NCBI GenBank assembly: GCA_014773175.1 | Contig: VXCM01002780.1 | Coordinates: 91,885-155,884, forward strand | Length of the DNA: 64,000 nucleotides | Reading direction: 5' to 3' | Source: Lucifuga dentata | Taxonomy: Eukaryota; Chordata; Actinopteri; Ophidiiformes; Bythitidae | Shown: one piece after another, positions 24,441 to 36,577 of the stretch | Layout: every line of letters starts with the position of its first letter | How positions within the stretch are numbered: position 1 is the stretch's first letter | Notes under the pieces: model-generated | The model's input: only the letters and a program-made list of their open reading frames with translations | Databases searched by the model: none | What the model was told of the DNA's origin: nothing | Translations under genes and position numbers: made by a program

Positions 24441-24779
24441 GGGGTATCACAGGTAAAAACCAATGCAGATCAACATGCTAATGCTACATATTTGAAAGAA
24501 ATGTTTTATACTGCTTCTTCTGGTGCCAAAGCAAAATTGATGTTAAGTTGGCAAAGGAAACCTAAATTGCCTGCTTAAGAGCTATGTATTTTAGGAGACT
24601 GACACTAAGATAAGAGAGATGAGAAATCCAGACACTACTGGGAGTCCCTTTGGGTGGTGGAGGGTGGTGTGATGTGTGTGAGAGACAATGCAGAGCACAG
24701 CAGTCGATGCTTGAGAAAGAGGAGCAGTGCCATTAGAATGTGTGCAAGATGTGATAAAAACTTGCCATTTAAATACACT

Positions 24780-25115
24780 GACTGATCAACTGATCAGCTT
24801 TATTGATCATTAACACATATGAGACAAGTACAGTTTAAAACATCACCCAGGTTTCGTATCGCAGAAATTTACCTGAAACAGGTCTTAATTTCTGCATGAT
24901 GGTTTGGTTTATGAATAGCTTCCTTGATATGTAAATAATCAAATAACATAATGTGTTAAGTACATAATGTGTCTTTCAAGGTGAATGCTATAAGTGCCCG
25001 GTAACAGATAGTTATGAAAGAGGGAACATGGTTGTGCGACTGTATTTGCCCTTATCGACACCTTAAATCTGGTGCTGTGTCATATGAATTCCTCCCATTG
25101 GCACATAAAAATTAA
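24780..25115 (-). repeat. Family C dispersed repeat, copy 3
   Basis: Read on the minus strand it gives GGGCAAATACAGTCG, ACCATGTTCCCTCTTTCATAA, GGAAGCTATTCATAA, ACCTGGGTGATGTTTTAAAC and TAATGATCAATAAAGC, in the same order as copy 6. Confidence 0.65.
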
Positions 25116-25119
25116 GACC

Positions 25120-25240
25120 GGTTTCAGTTCAGCTAAATTTCATCAATTTGAAATGTGGGTGATGTTTCAAACTATTTGCCTCGTATGTGTTAGTTGTCAA
25201 TACGCATCAATCTCTCAATCGGCTTTAGAGTATTTCTGAC
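25120..25240 (+). repeat. Family C dispersed repeat, copy 4 (right part)
   Basis: AAATGTGGGTGATGTTTCAA and TTTGCCTCGTATGTGTTAG match the right third of the other copies. It lies tail to tail with copy 3. Confidence 0.55.
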
Positions 25241-25756
25241 TCACTCTCTGCGCTCTCTTGTGTTAAAATGCTGTGTTTGTGTATGTTTTGTTGTTGTTGT
25301 TGTTTAACACACCAACACTCATTTAGAGCCATAAATGCTTGAAAATGTGCATGAAGGAAAATAAATGTTTCTTTGTTATGGTGTCAAGTATCCAGAGAAA
25401 ACAGTCACAGCATGGGGGAGCAGGAGATGCTGTCTGAAAGTTCTTGTAGGCATGATATTTATTCATAGAGAGTCTTGGCTCGTATAAAATTTGCATTTAG
25501 ATCCCTGCCGTTTTCAAACATTTATCACTCTGTATGAGCGGCCAGTACAAACCCGATCAAGTGTGTCCATGGTGGATGATGATGAGTGAAAACAATATTT
25601 GACCTGAAATACGATAATGCTGGATTATTTTGGTTTTCTGTACCTGACAGCACTGCTGTAAATTTAGATCATGGAGATGACAACCTCGCTGTGGCTCAAA
25701 CACTGTGAGACTCTTCGTCATCACTTCATGAGTCCAAATTTACACCTCTGTCTCTC

Positions 25757-25816
<60 letters not shown>

Positions 25817-26554
25817 TTGTTTATCCCACACTTCTTCAAATCTTTCGGAATTTCCTTTTACATGAAGCTCAACCTGTCATGCTTAGTGGCAGTGTAACAT
25901 TTTTGATGTGGATGTGAAGCAACCATATGTTTTTAACATACAGTGAGAATATATAACAGGTGCATGTAGTTTCAGTGTTATACTGAAAGAATATGTTAGC
26001 CCTGGTGAATAGCTAACATAATAAGAAGAATAATAAAATAGAAATATACTAATCTATAAAATGTTAATAAAATGACGACCAATGAGTCCATTATAAAAAT
26101 TTACTGTGTGTGTCAGCCTTACTGAAGGAAATCTAAAAATACTGAAAAATATGACTAATTTGGTCCATACTGAGAACAGGAGTTGCTTTTTAAATATTCC
26201 TTTACATATCACATTGGTGTTCTTCACCACTGTGTAACACACACCCTCCCTATAAATGAATTTACTGTACAGAACTGACTGGTGGAAGAAGTTCTCAGGT
26301 CCAGCTGATTCTAATAAACGCTACAACAAACAAACAGTTTTCAGTTAACCAAAGACAGCCTGCAACAAAATTCTGACAATGTCAGAAATTTTAGGTCAAC
26401 ATCTTGACTTCTGCTATGGCTTGCTTGTCCTATCGTCATGATTCATGATTCACAGGGCATTCATCGTAAATCTGACGTGTATTAAACCTGATATCATGCA
26501 GTCTGACATGGATTATGATCCTGCAGTGTGACAGGCAAAGAGCTTCTAAATAGG
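25241..26554. other. Unique stretch with a CA microsatellite and a hAT-type fragment
   Basis: (CA)n at 25758-25812. At 26279-26310, CTGGTGGAAGAAGTTCTCAGG matches the start of the hAT-type element at 28203. No gene seen. Confidence 0.4.
25758..25812. repeat. (CA)n microsatellite
   Basis: Pure CA alternation. Confidence 0.95.
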
Positions 26555-26960
26555 GCTGTATAGATGCATCAATGCATCATGATGTCATGATGCTTACAGT
26601 AGATTCTTATGGAGCCGATTCAACTGCATCAATCCGAAATATGCAATTATAATCAATTATTTTGGGCAAAATCATACAAGAAATAATTCTCTTTCAAGCA
26701 TATTCCTACTTAAAACATATTCTGGGTTGCATGCTCCTGCTGTTACACGCTGCAGCCCCTTCAAAGGGGGGAAAAAAAATCCCCAGCTTACTCTCCATTT
26801 TAGCAAAACAGCGAGTGTTCTGTACTGCCAGAGACATCGATGCATGAAGAACTCCAACTGCAAAATATGTGGATCGATTAATTGTTTTTAAATCAAACCT
26901 TGAAAAAACAGACAAAAAAAACATGTCCAGCTGATGCTGAGGTGAATAGAGCGCTATTAT
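26555..26960. mobile_element. Possible hAT-like non-autonomous relic
   Basis: TAGGGCTGTATAGATGCATC is followed by ATGCATCATGATGTCATGATGC, and later ATCGATGCATGAAG and GATCGATTAATTGTTTT. TAGGGCTG plus GATGCATCGATGCAT words are typical of a group of fish and frog hAT elements. The right end is unclear. Confidence 0.4.
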
Positions 26961-28202
26961 CTTCTTGAAGAACTAATGATACAACTTAGTTCTAAATAAT
27001 ATTCATGNCCCCCCCCCCAAAAAAAAAGTTCAGTAGTTGTTTATTCAAATTTCCACACAGGTTGACAGTGGTTCTTCCTGTTCTCTGAAATAACAATATT
27101 AAAAATTATTGTTCTGAAATCCTAATATGGAGTAATTATTCCACTAATAGTGTGTAATTAAATATCCATAGTCCTATTTGCAAATTTAGCAAAGATTTAT
27201 TTATTTATTTTGTTTTTGAAGTTTTGTATTTAGTTATGTGTATCAAAATAATTGAATAGAAGTTGAAAATTAAGGATTTCCTGCTGCATTGAAGTGTTTT
27301 CTAAATAATCATACTCAAATGGAATCATCCTGGGGTCAAAGATTTAAACTCTTACTTATAAAATGCTGTTATTGCATAGTTAGAAGAAGGTATGAAGAGC
27401 TTTTCTTTGATGTTGCCTTGCCTTTTTCACATCTGATGCAAAAGAAGTGCACTATAATTGGCATGTTTATAAAAAAAATAATCTAATGACTTTCCTGCCT
27501 GCACATCGAGGGATACACGTGTGTTCTCTCTTCTCTTGAACCCTGAACAGATCTACCAATTGTTGTTTTCGAGGTCCACCTGTTTGTTTGAATTCCACAT
27601 TTATCGATTTTGCGGCCACGCTGGAGGAGCTGCTATATACCAATGATTGTAGTTATGTGGTCTGTTGAGCACATAAGTAGTTATGTGGTTTGTTATTTTG
27701 CTCAAGCTTCAAACAGCCGAGCTACTATGAACAACCCTCATCCTTGGGTCAACCCTTTCTCAATTGCCATAATTGGTGATGTGTCAGCTTGCGTGAAATA
27801 ATCAATAGTCAAGCTAAATAGGGGAGCTGAGTCGATGAGGTTTCACTAGTACGCTGTATGTCAGCAGAAGTCGTAAACATTCTGTGCTGGATGTAAGAGC
27901 CACAGGGTGCTGATGTCAGTTTGAAATCCCTTGGAGGGTTTCCAGCCGTCAAACAAACACTTAACGCCAAACACTTGCTGGTCCTCTCATCATGCCTGTT
28001 CACTACAACGCAAAATACTTAAGGCAATTCATACTAACGGTGTAAGTTTTAGAATCCCATTCTTCTTTTTTCATTTCCATTTCTCTTTGTTGCATGGCTA
28101 CATTCCTCCCAAGTTTAATTAATCACATGGCATCGATAAGGCACTATATGAATACCAATTAAATCACTTTGTATCACTGTAACAGACTGCGTTACAATTT
28201 AG
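26961..28202. other. Unique AT-rich stretch, no gene seen
   Basis: A single N lies in a poly-C/poly-A join at 27008. Short frames only. Confidence 0.4.
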
Positions 28203-28244
28203 CAGTGGTGGAAGAAGTGCTCAAATCACGAATTTAAGAAAATT

Positions 28245-28612
28245 TGTGCAGTGCCCTTCAAAATGTGCCTGTTCGGAACAGGCCAGACTTTATGGTGTGC
28301 ACCACAGCCTGCCATCAGTTTGTTCTGCCCATCCTCGTGAGCTAGCTTTGTTTGCTCTATGGGGTTGGGTTGAGACCGTACCACTGGACCAGAGCATATG
28401 CTACCGCACCCGGAGTGTTTCCTGCCATGTGGACTACTTTTTACCAGCACAGCTCAATTTGAGAACCACTCATCCAAACAACTTCANCCATGTGGACTAC
28501 TTTTTACCAGCACAGCTCAATTTGAGAACCACTCATCCAAACAACTTCACACGCGATACTCCGTCCTTGGGTCCTGAGCAATAAACCTGCTGAATATCAG
28601 CTTCATACAGTG
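28245..28612 (+). mobile_element. Inserted piece inside the hAT-type element, possible solo LTR
   Basis: The piece runs roughly from TGTGCAGTGCCC to CATACAGTGTCA (TG...CA ends), holds GAGCAATAAACCTGCTG like an LTR polyadenylation region, and is more GC-rich than its surroundings. Target-site copies are not clear. It contains the duplicated join at 28487. Confidence 0.3.
28425..28549. other. Duplicated 62-bp contig ends around a single N
   Basis: 28425-28486 and 28488-28549 are identical, separated by N at 28487. Probably an assembly artefact; the 112-codon frame across it is therefore false. Confidence 0.85.
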
Positions 28613-29127
28613 TCAGGTTCTAGAGATAATGGTGCCACAGACAGACAAAGATTTCTGTCTTTATAGACAAATTACCACAGAGGGAGATTTGTAATAAATA
28701 AAGGTCTCATTCAGGTATCCTAAGTAAATGTACTGAGAGTGAAGAAGAGTACAGTTCAGGTCACTGATACGTACTCAAAATGGATCAAAATGTCCAGTTC
28801 AAAGGTTATCATGCTGTTTGAAAAGGGAAAGAAAGAAGCAAAGCAATAGTGTCAGGAGGGTTGATAAGAGAGAAAGGACAGAAGAAATTTGAAAAGCAAG
28901 GAGCACAGGGAAGTAAAGAAGGAATATAAAAACTGAAAAGTGAAGATGTAAACAAGGAAAGAATAGAGCAGAGAAAGAAGTAATTAGGGAGATAAATTTA
29001 GAATTAAAGAGAAAGCTGATGTTAGTGACATTTTATGAGCTTATCTCATATTTATTGTTAAATCTGAATCTAAAAAGTAATTAAAATGGTAATACTCAAG
29101 TAAAGTACCAACTCCTCAAAATTGTAC

Positions 29128-29609
29128 TTAAAGGAGACATGTTATACAGGTTTTCATGTTCATATTTTCATTGTGGGATCTATTTTGAAACCTTTGTGAT
29201 GCTCTAAGTGGAAAAAAACAAACAAACATGATTCTGCTTCCACTTTCTATAGCACCTGTGTGCACAATGAGTGTAAACAGGTCATTTTAGATATTTTCTC
29301 TTTAAGACCCCTGCTCTGTTCTGATTGGCCAGCTGTGTCAGGTCTGAGCTGGCGACACCCACAGACTGGCTCACTTTTGTTGGGTGTGTCTAACCAGGTG
29401 TGTAGGCAGGTAAATTTATGTGTTACATGTTGTACTCAACATGTTACAGACGGAAGAGGCCAATCAAAAGTAAGGACTGAAAGATGGGTCAGAACCTGTG
29501 AGTTTGACTTCCTGGATTTCTTTTTACGTCAACCTCATACTTTATCAATGTTCAACACAAAATCCTATTACGCAAATGAAAGGGAAATAACTGAATATGT
29601 CCCCTTTAA
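29128..29609 (+). mobile_element. Family B (T2/Kolobok-like) MITE, complete copy
   Basis: It starts TTAAAGGAGACATGTTAT and ends ATATGTCCCCTTTAA: inverted ends with TTAA on both sides. TTAAAGGRR at both ends is the known signature of the T2 group of MITEs (Kolobok superfamily, TTAA target). There is no transposase frame; the 138-codon frame over it (29260-29676) is accidental. It lies in the hAT-type element exactly between GTAC-TTAA and TTAA-GTACAG. Confidence 0.75.
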
Positions 29610-29625
29610 GTACAGTAGGGTAATT

Positions 29626-30778
29626 TTTATATACATTCTTTTTGTCTGTTTATGTTTATTACTTGTGTGTAAATAATGGATTGTGTCCTGAAGGTTTTCA
29701 GCTAAAAGAAGATCTGTCCACAAACACTGGAACCATGCACCACACCGCATGTTATTGTCATTTATTGTTCTTGGTACATAGAACATTACTTAATCAACTA
29801 TGGATAAAATTGAACTTAATGACAAATGAGGCTAATCTGCATGAGAACAATGAAGTGTGTTTCACGCACATACAAGCATGCAAGTGGAGCCACTGGAGAG
29901 TAAAATGAACTTCTGAAAGATCGTTTTAAAATTTGTCAATTATCTGTTCGTCAGTCAGAGGTAATTGTGTATGCATAGAACAGTCTTTGATCACTGCTTT
30001 ATGCATGATTAAGCAGATGGAGGCTGGCTCGATGCCATTCAGTTTCAAAGAGAATTGATGAATAATTACAGTTCAAACCTTCAAGTACTGGTCTCCGGAA
30101 ATACAGGAGATGTTTAAATGTAATAAATAAATAGTGTTTGATAAAGCTGTTGAATGTAAATAAATGTTCTTATTTCGAATGAGGCAAAGTTATCTTTTAT
30201 TTATTTAGGAATAAATGGAAACAATAATGCATTCTGTCTGGTGGTGAAGATTGACTCCTTTTACCTGAACATAATAATTTTTGGATTAAGGCCTTGTTCT
30301 AAATCTACCATTTCTGGTAAGATGATGGTATCTTTTCTTTTTGCTTATACTTACATTTTTCTCCTTTCACCATGCATAGTAATGCTCACAAATACCGACT
30401 ATATCCTAGAACGGTACCTAGCTTGAGGGAGCTCAAAGGCAGAAAATGTAGGACATATCATGAAGTTTTCATGTGCTCATACATGGTTTATGGGCTGGTG
30501 ACAGTGCATTATCAGCCCGTAGTGTAATGCTGCATCACAGGAGTGACCTATGTATTTGCCTCATGTGAAATATTCATGTAAAAGTACACAACATATCACT
30601 CAAGTTCATGTCAGCCACACAAACAGGCCTGAATGCATTGCAAGTTTCCTCTACACTGAAAAAAGGAAATCAAGGAAGTATCATTGTCTTCTTTTGCCTT
30701 TTTACTCATATCCAAGCAAATTAATCTTATCAAGCAGCACTTGAGTCTTTTTCAAGATGAGTAGCCTAGATTTTCCAT
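29626..30778. other. Unique stretch, candidate conserved block at 29940-30110
   Basis: The block is repeat-free with TGCATGATTAAGCAG, GAATTGATGAATAATTACAG and GGTAATTGTG words rich in TAAT cores. No coding frame recognised; conservation not measured. Confidence 0.25.
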
Positions 30779-31025
30779 ATTGGAGCCCATGCATGCTACA
30801 TTACTGACAACTGTTTTCTAAACATAAAACCATACTTTAGTTTTCATCTTATTTTGCCAGAGACCCTAATATTAAATGTTCAGGTGACACACCCACCTCA
30901 AGTTCAATATTTTGCCTGCTAACACTTACGCATGATTGTAAGAGGCACGCTGAATTTCTTCTAAAACCATCTTCTCCTGGGGACTTTTTCCTGGTGGAGA
31001 AATAAATTATCTCAAATAAGGGATA
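30779..31025 (+). mobile_element. Family A copy 5 (left half only)
   Basis: ATTGGAGCCCATGCATGCTACATTACTGACAACTG (outer end lost) is followed by TTTAGTTTTCATCTTATTTTGCC, ATGTTCAGGTGACACACCC and CATCTTCTCCTGGGGAC. It stops after a TGTTGTGGTTTGTGATTG-like internal block. Confidence 0.7.
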
Positions 31026-31899
31026 TGATATGACTTGCTGTTGTGGTTTGTGATTGATTTGTCACATACTAATACCACAACCCNCCCCCCCCGAATATTT
31101 AATCAGTTACTTTATTTATTTAGGTATTTAAATAAACCAAAAATTTCAAGCCTACACTGCAGTGACAGCTAAAGAGAGCTGCAAATTTACGCATCCAGCC
31201 GGAGTCTATGATATATTTTGTCTTTCAAGATTTTTTTTTTTGAACAAAACTCATGATTGCAAAAATTCTTATAAGAAAATGTACAGTAAATTTTATTTTT
31301 TTAGATAAATGATTAATGTTTGATGGCAACTTGTATATAAAATGGTGAATAAAGCTCAGTTGGAGCTTTGCCTCTGCTTTCGTGGAATACAGTTTACTTT
31401 ATTGAATATGAGTGCAATGAATCATCCAAATGGAGTTACTGTGATAAATTATGTGGATTTTCTCTTCAGCAAAAACAGATGGCAAACTCAGAGTTTTAAA
31501 GCATCTTTTCCTGACAAATTAAGTGCATAATAATGGACTACAGAGACGAGGCAGACAACCAAATACTAATGTTTTCTTATGTTCTAAAAGCCACCACACA
31601 TTGAACAGATCTTTTTAGATCCTGGTCACAGAATAGAAGGGTTTTATTAATGAAAAGGGACATTACATTAAAGAAGAAAATAAAACAATTCAAATAGATA
31701 TTGTTAAAGCCTCCTTATAATAAGGAAACTCATGAATTCACAATGCTTGTGCTACTGAAAGGTTACAAGTTTCTATTTTGTTTTACGCATATGCCGTGCA
31801 ATGTATTTACAGATAGAAAAGTTTGAAAAGAAAAAGATCAAGAAACTTGACTTATACACATTTAATATCTTCCCATTGCTTTTAATGAACACCTTACTT
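31026..31899. other. Unique AT-rich stretch, no gene seen
   Basis: Poly-C join with N at 31084. A 62-codon frame at 31342-31530 has no recognisable content. Confidence 0.4.
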
Positions 31900-32221
31900 T
31901 ATGCCCTTTAAACAATGCAAACAGAAGAAGAGAAGTAGTAAGCACTAAAAACAAAGCAAAACATTATAAAATTACAACCTGAAGAGGAATGGCTCCCAGA
32001 TGTATAAGTTTTGAACACCAAACATGAGGACATGCATGCAGAGTGCCATGCTGCCTTCAAGTTACACTCATAAGGTTGTAATTCTGACGTGCTAAATACA
32101 CAATATGCTCAAGAGAAAATTATTGCTACTTAGCTAACAATAAAAATGGATGTCTTCTTTAATTTCCAAAGTGAAGAGTTAATAATGATTTTATCTTTTC
32201 TGAATTTGCAATACACATTGG
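31900..32221 (+). repeat. Family D direct repeat, left copy
   Basis: CTTTAAACAATGCAAAC, TTTTGAACACC, GCTGCCTTCAAGTTACACTCATAAGG and ATCTTTTCTGAATTTGCAATAC recur in the same order and spacing in 32535-32880. The two copies are clearly diverged. Confidence 0.5.
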
Positions 32222-32534
32222 GTGGGATTCATAAAACAGAGTGCCAGACTGAATGTTTTGATAAGGACAAATAGCTTCTCTCAGCCATTTTCCCTCATTC
32301 TGAAATGCCTGTTACTGGCATCTTTTTGCATTTGCCTTGAAAGAGGCTTTACCATGTTGTTTCCTTATTTGCACGTCAGGTAAACGATTCATCAAACAAA
32401 AATTAAGAGTTGTTTCACTGATAAATTTCAGCTGTAAGAAATCTGGGTGATGTTATTACCTGTATTTGCCCCAAATGTATTAGTAATCAATAAATCTGAT
32501 GTATAAGCCCACCCAGTTGATCAGTCAGTTGGAC
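32222..32534 (+). repeat. Family C dispersed repeat, copy 5
   Basis: GGGTGGGATTCATAAAAC, GATAAGGACAAATAGC, ATTTGCACGTCAGGTAAACG, AAATCTGGGTGATG and TGTATTTGCCCCAAATG occur in family order. It is bracketed by two family D copies. Confidence 0.65.
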
Positions 32535-32880
32535 ACTTTACTCTGCTCTTTAAACAGTACAAACTGCTAAAAATATGTACTGTACATATATACTAAAACA
32601 CCAACCCAAACAATACAACATCTTAACTTTTATGATGAATGAATCATTTCTGTAAAGGTTTTGAACATTGTACACATACATTGCTATACTGCTTTCAGGT
32701 GACAGTCATGAGGCTGTATTTTTGACATGCTGAGTACCCAATATGCCTGGTAATAATGTCTTGAGAACATTGTTGCAAGGTAGCAATTATGGCCTCATTT
32801 AAAAACTCTTGATTTTTTTTTAAAAAAAGAGACTGATTAGTGAAAATTTAATCTTTTCTGCATTTATGTATAATGTTTAG
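32535..32880 (+). repeat. Family D direct repeat, right copy
   Basis: Matches 31900-32221 (CTCTTTAAACAGTACAAAC, TTTTGAACATTG, ACTGCTTTCAGGTGACAGTC, CTTTTCTGCATTTATGTA). Confidence 0.5.
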
Positions 32881-34877
32881 GAATGAAAACAAACAACATA
32901 ACTTTTCATAGATTCTGACTTTCTGCATATCTTACAACTTGTGAAGTTGGATCTATTAGAAACTTTCCATTTAAAAAGTCATGAATATGTCAACCCTGCT
33001 GGATGGCAGCATTTAGGTAAATTAAACATGGAAGCCTACAATAACAGTGAGTGTACTGTAATTCTGCACAACACGAACATGGAATGGCCACCTTTTTGGC
33101 ACCCTATTTAGAATTTGCATAAGAATGTTTCATCCTTGAAGAATATTATATACTGTTTTAACTGTGCTTCATATTCACACAACACACCCACACAGACCTG
33201 TTAGAAGCCATAGACACAAAATAATGAGGAAAAAGTTTCAACTGAATTGTTAGAGAAAAGAATTCTAGACCATTTGCTTTTTTTTTTTTTTTTTTTTTTC
33301 CAGTGAATCAGTTGGTTAGTGAAGCCTGACTACATTAACTAAATATGTAATTCTTATGTCCCTGTGTGGAGGAGAAAGTGGTAAACCGTAACATGAAAAT
33401 ACTGTATAAATGACAAAGGAAATTCATTAATGAATCAGGTAACTAAAAAATAAATAAATAGAGCAACTCAGCTTTTAAATTAGTCAAACAAAAGGAATTT
33501 CCTGTAATGTAGTTTACATAATAAACAAAGATGTACAAGAAGCTGCAGACCTCAGGGTGACTGAGGCCAAAATAACAAAAAAAACCCCAATCCTGTCTCA
33601 AAAATAAAAACCAAACTAAACCCAGAAAAAAGAACAGACAACACTAAACTCCCTAACTTACCAATAAACAGGAGAAAAAAATAGTTATATATATATACTG
33701 TATAATACAAGGCCTCAATCAATAAGTTATGGTTTGATTGCATCTGCATGAAAACTGTTTCAAGATGGTTCATGTTTTGGAACAGGAGCATTCAACACTG
33801 CTGCAATTATCAATTATAACACCTGCCAGTAGATGGCAATGTCAAGCAAGAGGTGTCGAGATGTTTCCAAAAGTTTCCAAACAATATAGCTAAATCTGTC
33901 GAAACATTTCGAAGCCTCAAAATTGCCATCCTTACAAAAATGGCACAATATAAAGGTGGCTTAAAATGGGAAAAGAGAGACCAGGCTAAAGTTTCCTCTG
34001 CATTTATACCGTGGAGGCTGATGGCATACTCTGCTCAGGTGCTCCAGTCCTGCAACCACCAATCCTGCCAACCACACCTCTCCACCATTTATTGAGGTAA
34101 ACCTGCAGACTGAGAGGGAGAATGTCAGGGAGAGAAAAACAAACACCGGCCTGATCACCTCAGTAGGCTGTAACATAATGCAGTTGTCTCCCCAAATGCA
34201 GTTAAGTTGTATTGGAACTGGCAGCAGACTGTCTGATTTCTGTCATATCCAAACTTTACTGTTTTCAAGTCCTCATCACAAAAAGCTACATGGAAAAGGA
34301 TTTTTGCAAATCAAATTTAAACCAAACTTGTGGTTGATTCGAAAGCCGATTGTAATCACATCTAGAAATATTTCTCAGTGGAGCTGCTCAAACATCTGCG
34401 TCCAGGACACAAAATGTTGTTAGATCCAGAACAGAGCTAACTGACTGTGACTGCAGCACCAAATATGCTGCATGTATCAACCTCCTCCATCAAAAAGGTA
34501 TTTATGCAGTTCCCAGTGGTTCCAGTGGAGCTTCAATGTGGCTAAAAGCTCATTCAGCAAAGCCTACCCTGGATAATTAAGAACTGCAAATGATGGTGAT
34601 TATTATTCAGCTTTTAATACCAGTTTAATAAAAAAAAAAAAAAAAAAAANAAAAAAAAAAAAAAAAAAAGTAGATTACATTTTGCAGCATTTTACAGATC
34701 TATTTATTATTTTACACAAATCTAGAAATCACTGTTTAGGTCAGTTTAATTATTTAATTAGGGGACTACTTTTTTCTCCCAAGTTTGGAATGCTCAGTTA
34801 CAGTAGTTATTGCGGCTGTTAGTTCTATGTTGGCCTGTGGGGCAGCATAGACAGCCACATGCTAATCATGACACACA
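32881..34877. other. Mostly unique DNA with homopolymers
   Basis: Poly-T at 33280-33299, poly-A with N at 34629-34669. Around 33815-33960 there is a CCAGTAGATGGCAATG plus CGAAACATTTCGAAGC text of the kind seen in dispersed fish repeats. No gene recognised. Confidence 0.35.
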
Positions 34878-35200
34878 TGGGGTGGGATGCATAATGCTCA
34901 GTGCTAGACTTAACGTGTAGACATGGGCAAATATTGTCACGTAACCATGTTCCCTCATTTATAAATGCCTGTTACTTGCATGTTTTAGTGTTTTCCTTGA
35001 ATGTGTTACTACGGTATTTCCTTATTTACACGTCAGGGAAGCTATTCAGAAACACACCATCATGCAAAATTAAGATGTGTTTCAGTCTGGTGGTAAATTT
35101 CAGTTTTATGAAATCTGGGTGACATTTTAAACTGTATTTGCCTCATGTGTGTTAGTGATCAATAAATTTGATAGATTAGCCCACTCAGATGATTGGTCAC
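34878..35200 (+). repeat. Family C dispersed repeat, copy 6
   Basis: Best-preserved copy: GGGGTGGGATGCATAATG, ACATGGGCAAATATTGTC, ACCATGTTCCCTCATTTATAA, ACACGTCAGGGAAGCTATTC, GAAATCTGGGTGACATTTTA and TGTGTTAGTGATCAATAAAT. Confidence 0.7.
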
Positions 35201-35539
35201 TTCATTTAAATGTTGAGTTTGAATCTGATCTCATACAAATTTTTGTGGCGCTGAGCCTTCTCATCTGCAGCACTTGGTGTCTGTCTCCTTCACACACACA
35301 CACACCCACACACCTGAGCACAGTGACCACACACTATAGAGGGTAATGTGTGCATTTACCTTTTATGTTAGTGTCAGTCTGCAAATATACATGTGTAAAG
35401 CAGAATTTATGTTTCCTTTGCTGATTTAACATGTCAGTGTCATTTTAACACTATGAAACAACATAATTCGTGTTTTGTAAATATAAAGCAGCTCATTAAT
35501 GCACTGATCTTCACTGGCTTTTACCTGTGACACACCTCA
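35201..35539. other. Spacer between family C and family E
   Basis: A short CA run near 35290; otherwise AT-rich with no recognisable signal. It might be the interior of one larger element whose ends are families C and E. Confidence 0.3.
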
Positions 35540-35645
35540 CAACAACACTACCTTAATGGGACAACGATGCACTGATTAACGTAAGGGAAGCTTTATGAAT
35601 GAGTTTCAGTTATCACGGTGCTTATTTAGTGACACTGTAGAGATT
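35540..35645 (-). repeat. Family E short repeat, minus orientation
   Basis: AACGTAAGGGAAGCTTTATGAATGAG and GGTGCTTATTTAGTG are the reverse complement of 24345-24440. Confidence 0.5.
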
Positions 35646-36577
35646 TTGTGATTTTTTTTTTTTTTTTTAATAAATCCTGCCCACGGTGCCAAAACCTGAT
35701 TCTTTTCACCTGACAGAGTTGAGTTTCACAAGGAGGGATGATTCATTTTATCACTCCCAGATCACGGAATCTTATGCTTGCTGTAATACACAAGGACCTC
35801 TGTCAGGTGAGCAGAGCCTCTAGATTTGGATTAAGTCAGTTATTTTCTAATGTCTTTTATCTTATGTTCAATAATAATTTAAGCAGATATAATAAAAAAA
35901 AAAATGATGCAGACTGACACTAAATCGGTAAAATTGCTTTTACAAATTACAGTTTAGTATTTTTCTGGTTTTGTGAGGCCACTCAGAACCAAATGTCAGG
36001 TTTAGGGATTTAAGGACAAAAAAATAATTTCTTCTTCTTCATGGAATCCTGCTCACAGAAGTTAATGGACATTATCACAGCCTCTCATGTTTCCTCCCTT
36101 TAATCATATTCATATGCAGGTGTGGAGAGAAAATGTCAGCCGCTCCATTTAGACATTTGTTAATTTTAAAAAGCAGTTACCATCTTCACAGGTGATGAGG
36201 CTTTCTGGTGTGAGATGTCAGTTTTCACATTCAGGAGAGCTGCAGGAAGGCTCTTATTTCAAACATTCATGTTCAAGTAATTATTATGTGATGAAGTATA
36301 AAAAAAATTATTGATTTTTTTTGTGTCCTTACTTTCCTTAAGCATCATCATCTTCCACCTCTGCCTTACATTTCCCAGAATTAATTTGGATAATATTATG
36401 AGGCTATATTCTCAAATTCAGTAACTTAGAAAGCAAATGAGTAAAGTTGTATTCATATGAATGAATATTTGTGATTATAGGAGGAAGAGAATAACACAAT
36501 GGAGTTTCAAGATCTGATAACATTTTTGTTACTCATTGTACAGTTCATATTGAAAACAAGCTTCTTCATGTAGTCAT
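35646..36577. other. Unique stretch, no gene seen
   Basis: Poly-T at 35651-35668. No repeat family or exon recognised. Confidence 0.4.

Larger units (their letters stand above)
28203..29127 (+). mobile_element. hAT-type non-autonomous element, left part and interior
   Basis: It begins CAGTGGTGGAAGAAGTGCTC, the signature start of a very common fish hAT-derived element, and near its end has AATACTCAAGTAAAGTACCA and CTCAAAATTGTACTTA. It is invaded at about 28245 by an unrelated 370-bp piece and at 29128 by a family B element. The remainder of the host continues at 29606 with TTAAGTACAGTA and is then truncated. Confidence 0.65.

Noticed and set aside
28246..28584. 112-codon plus-strand frame with a repeated peptide
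   Set aside because: The repeat comes from the duplicated contig ends around N at 28487.
29260..29676. 138-codon plus-strand frame
   Set aside because: Lies in the family B MITE and its flank; an accident of the repeat.
18310..35200. Family C as a CRISPR-like or regularly spaced array
   Set aside because: Copies are long, unevenly spaced and in both orientations: a dispersed repeat, not an array.
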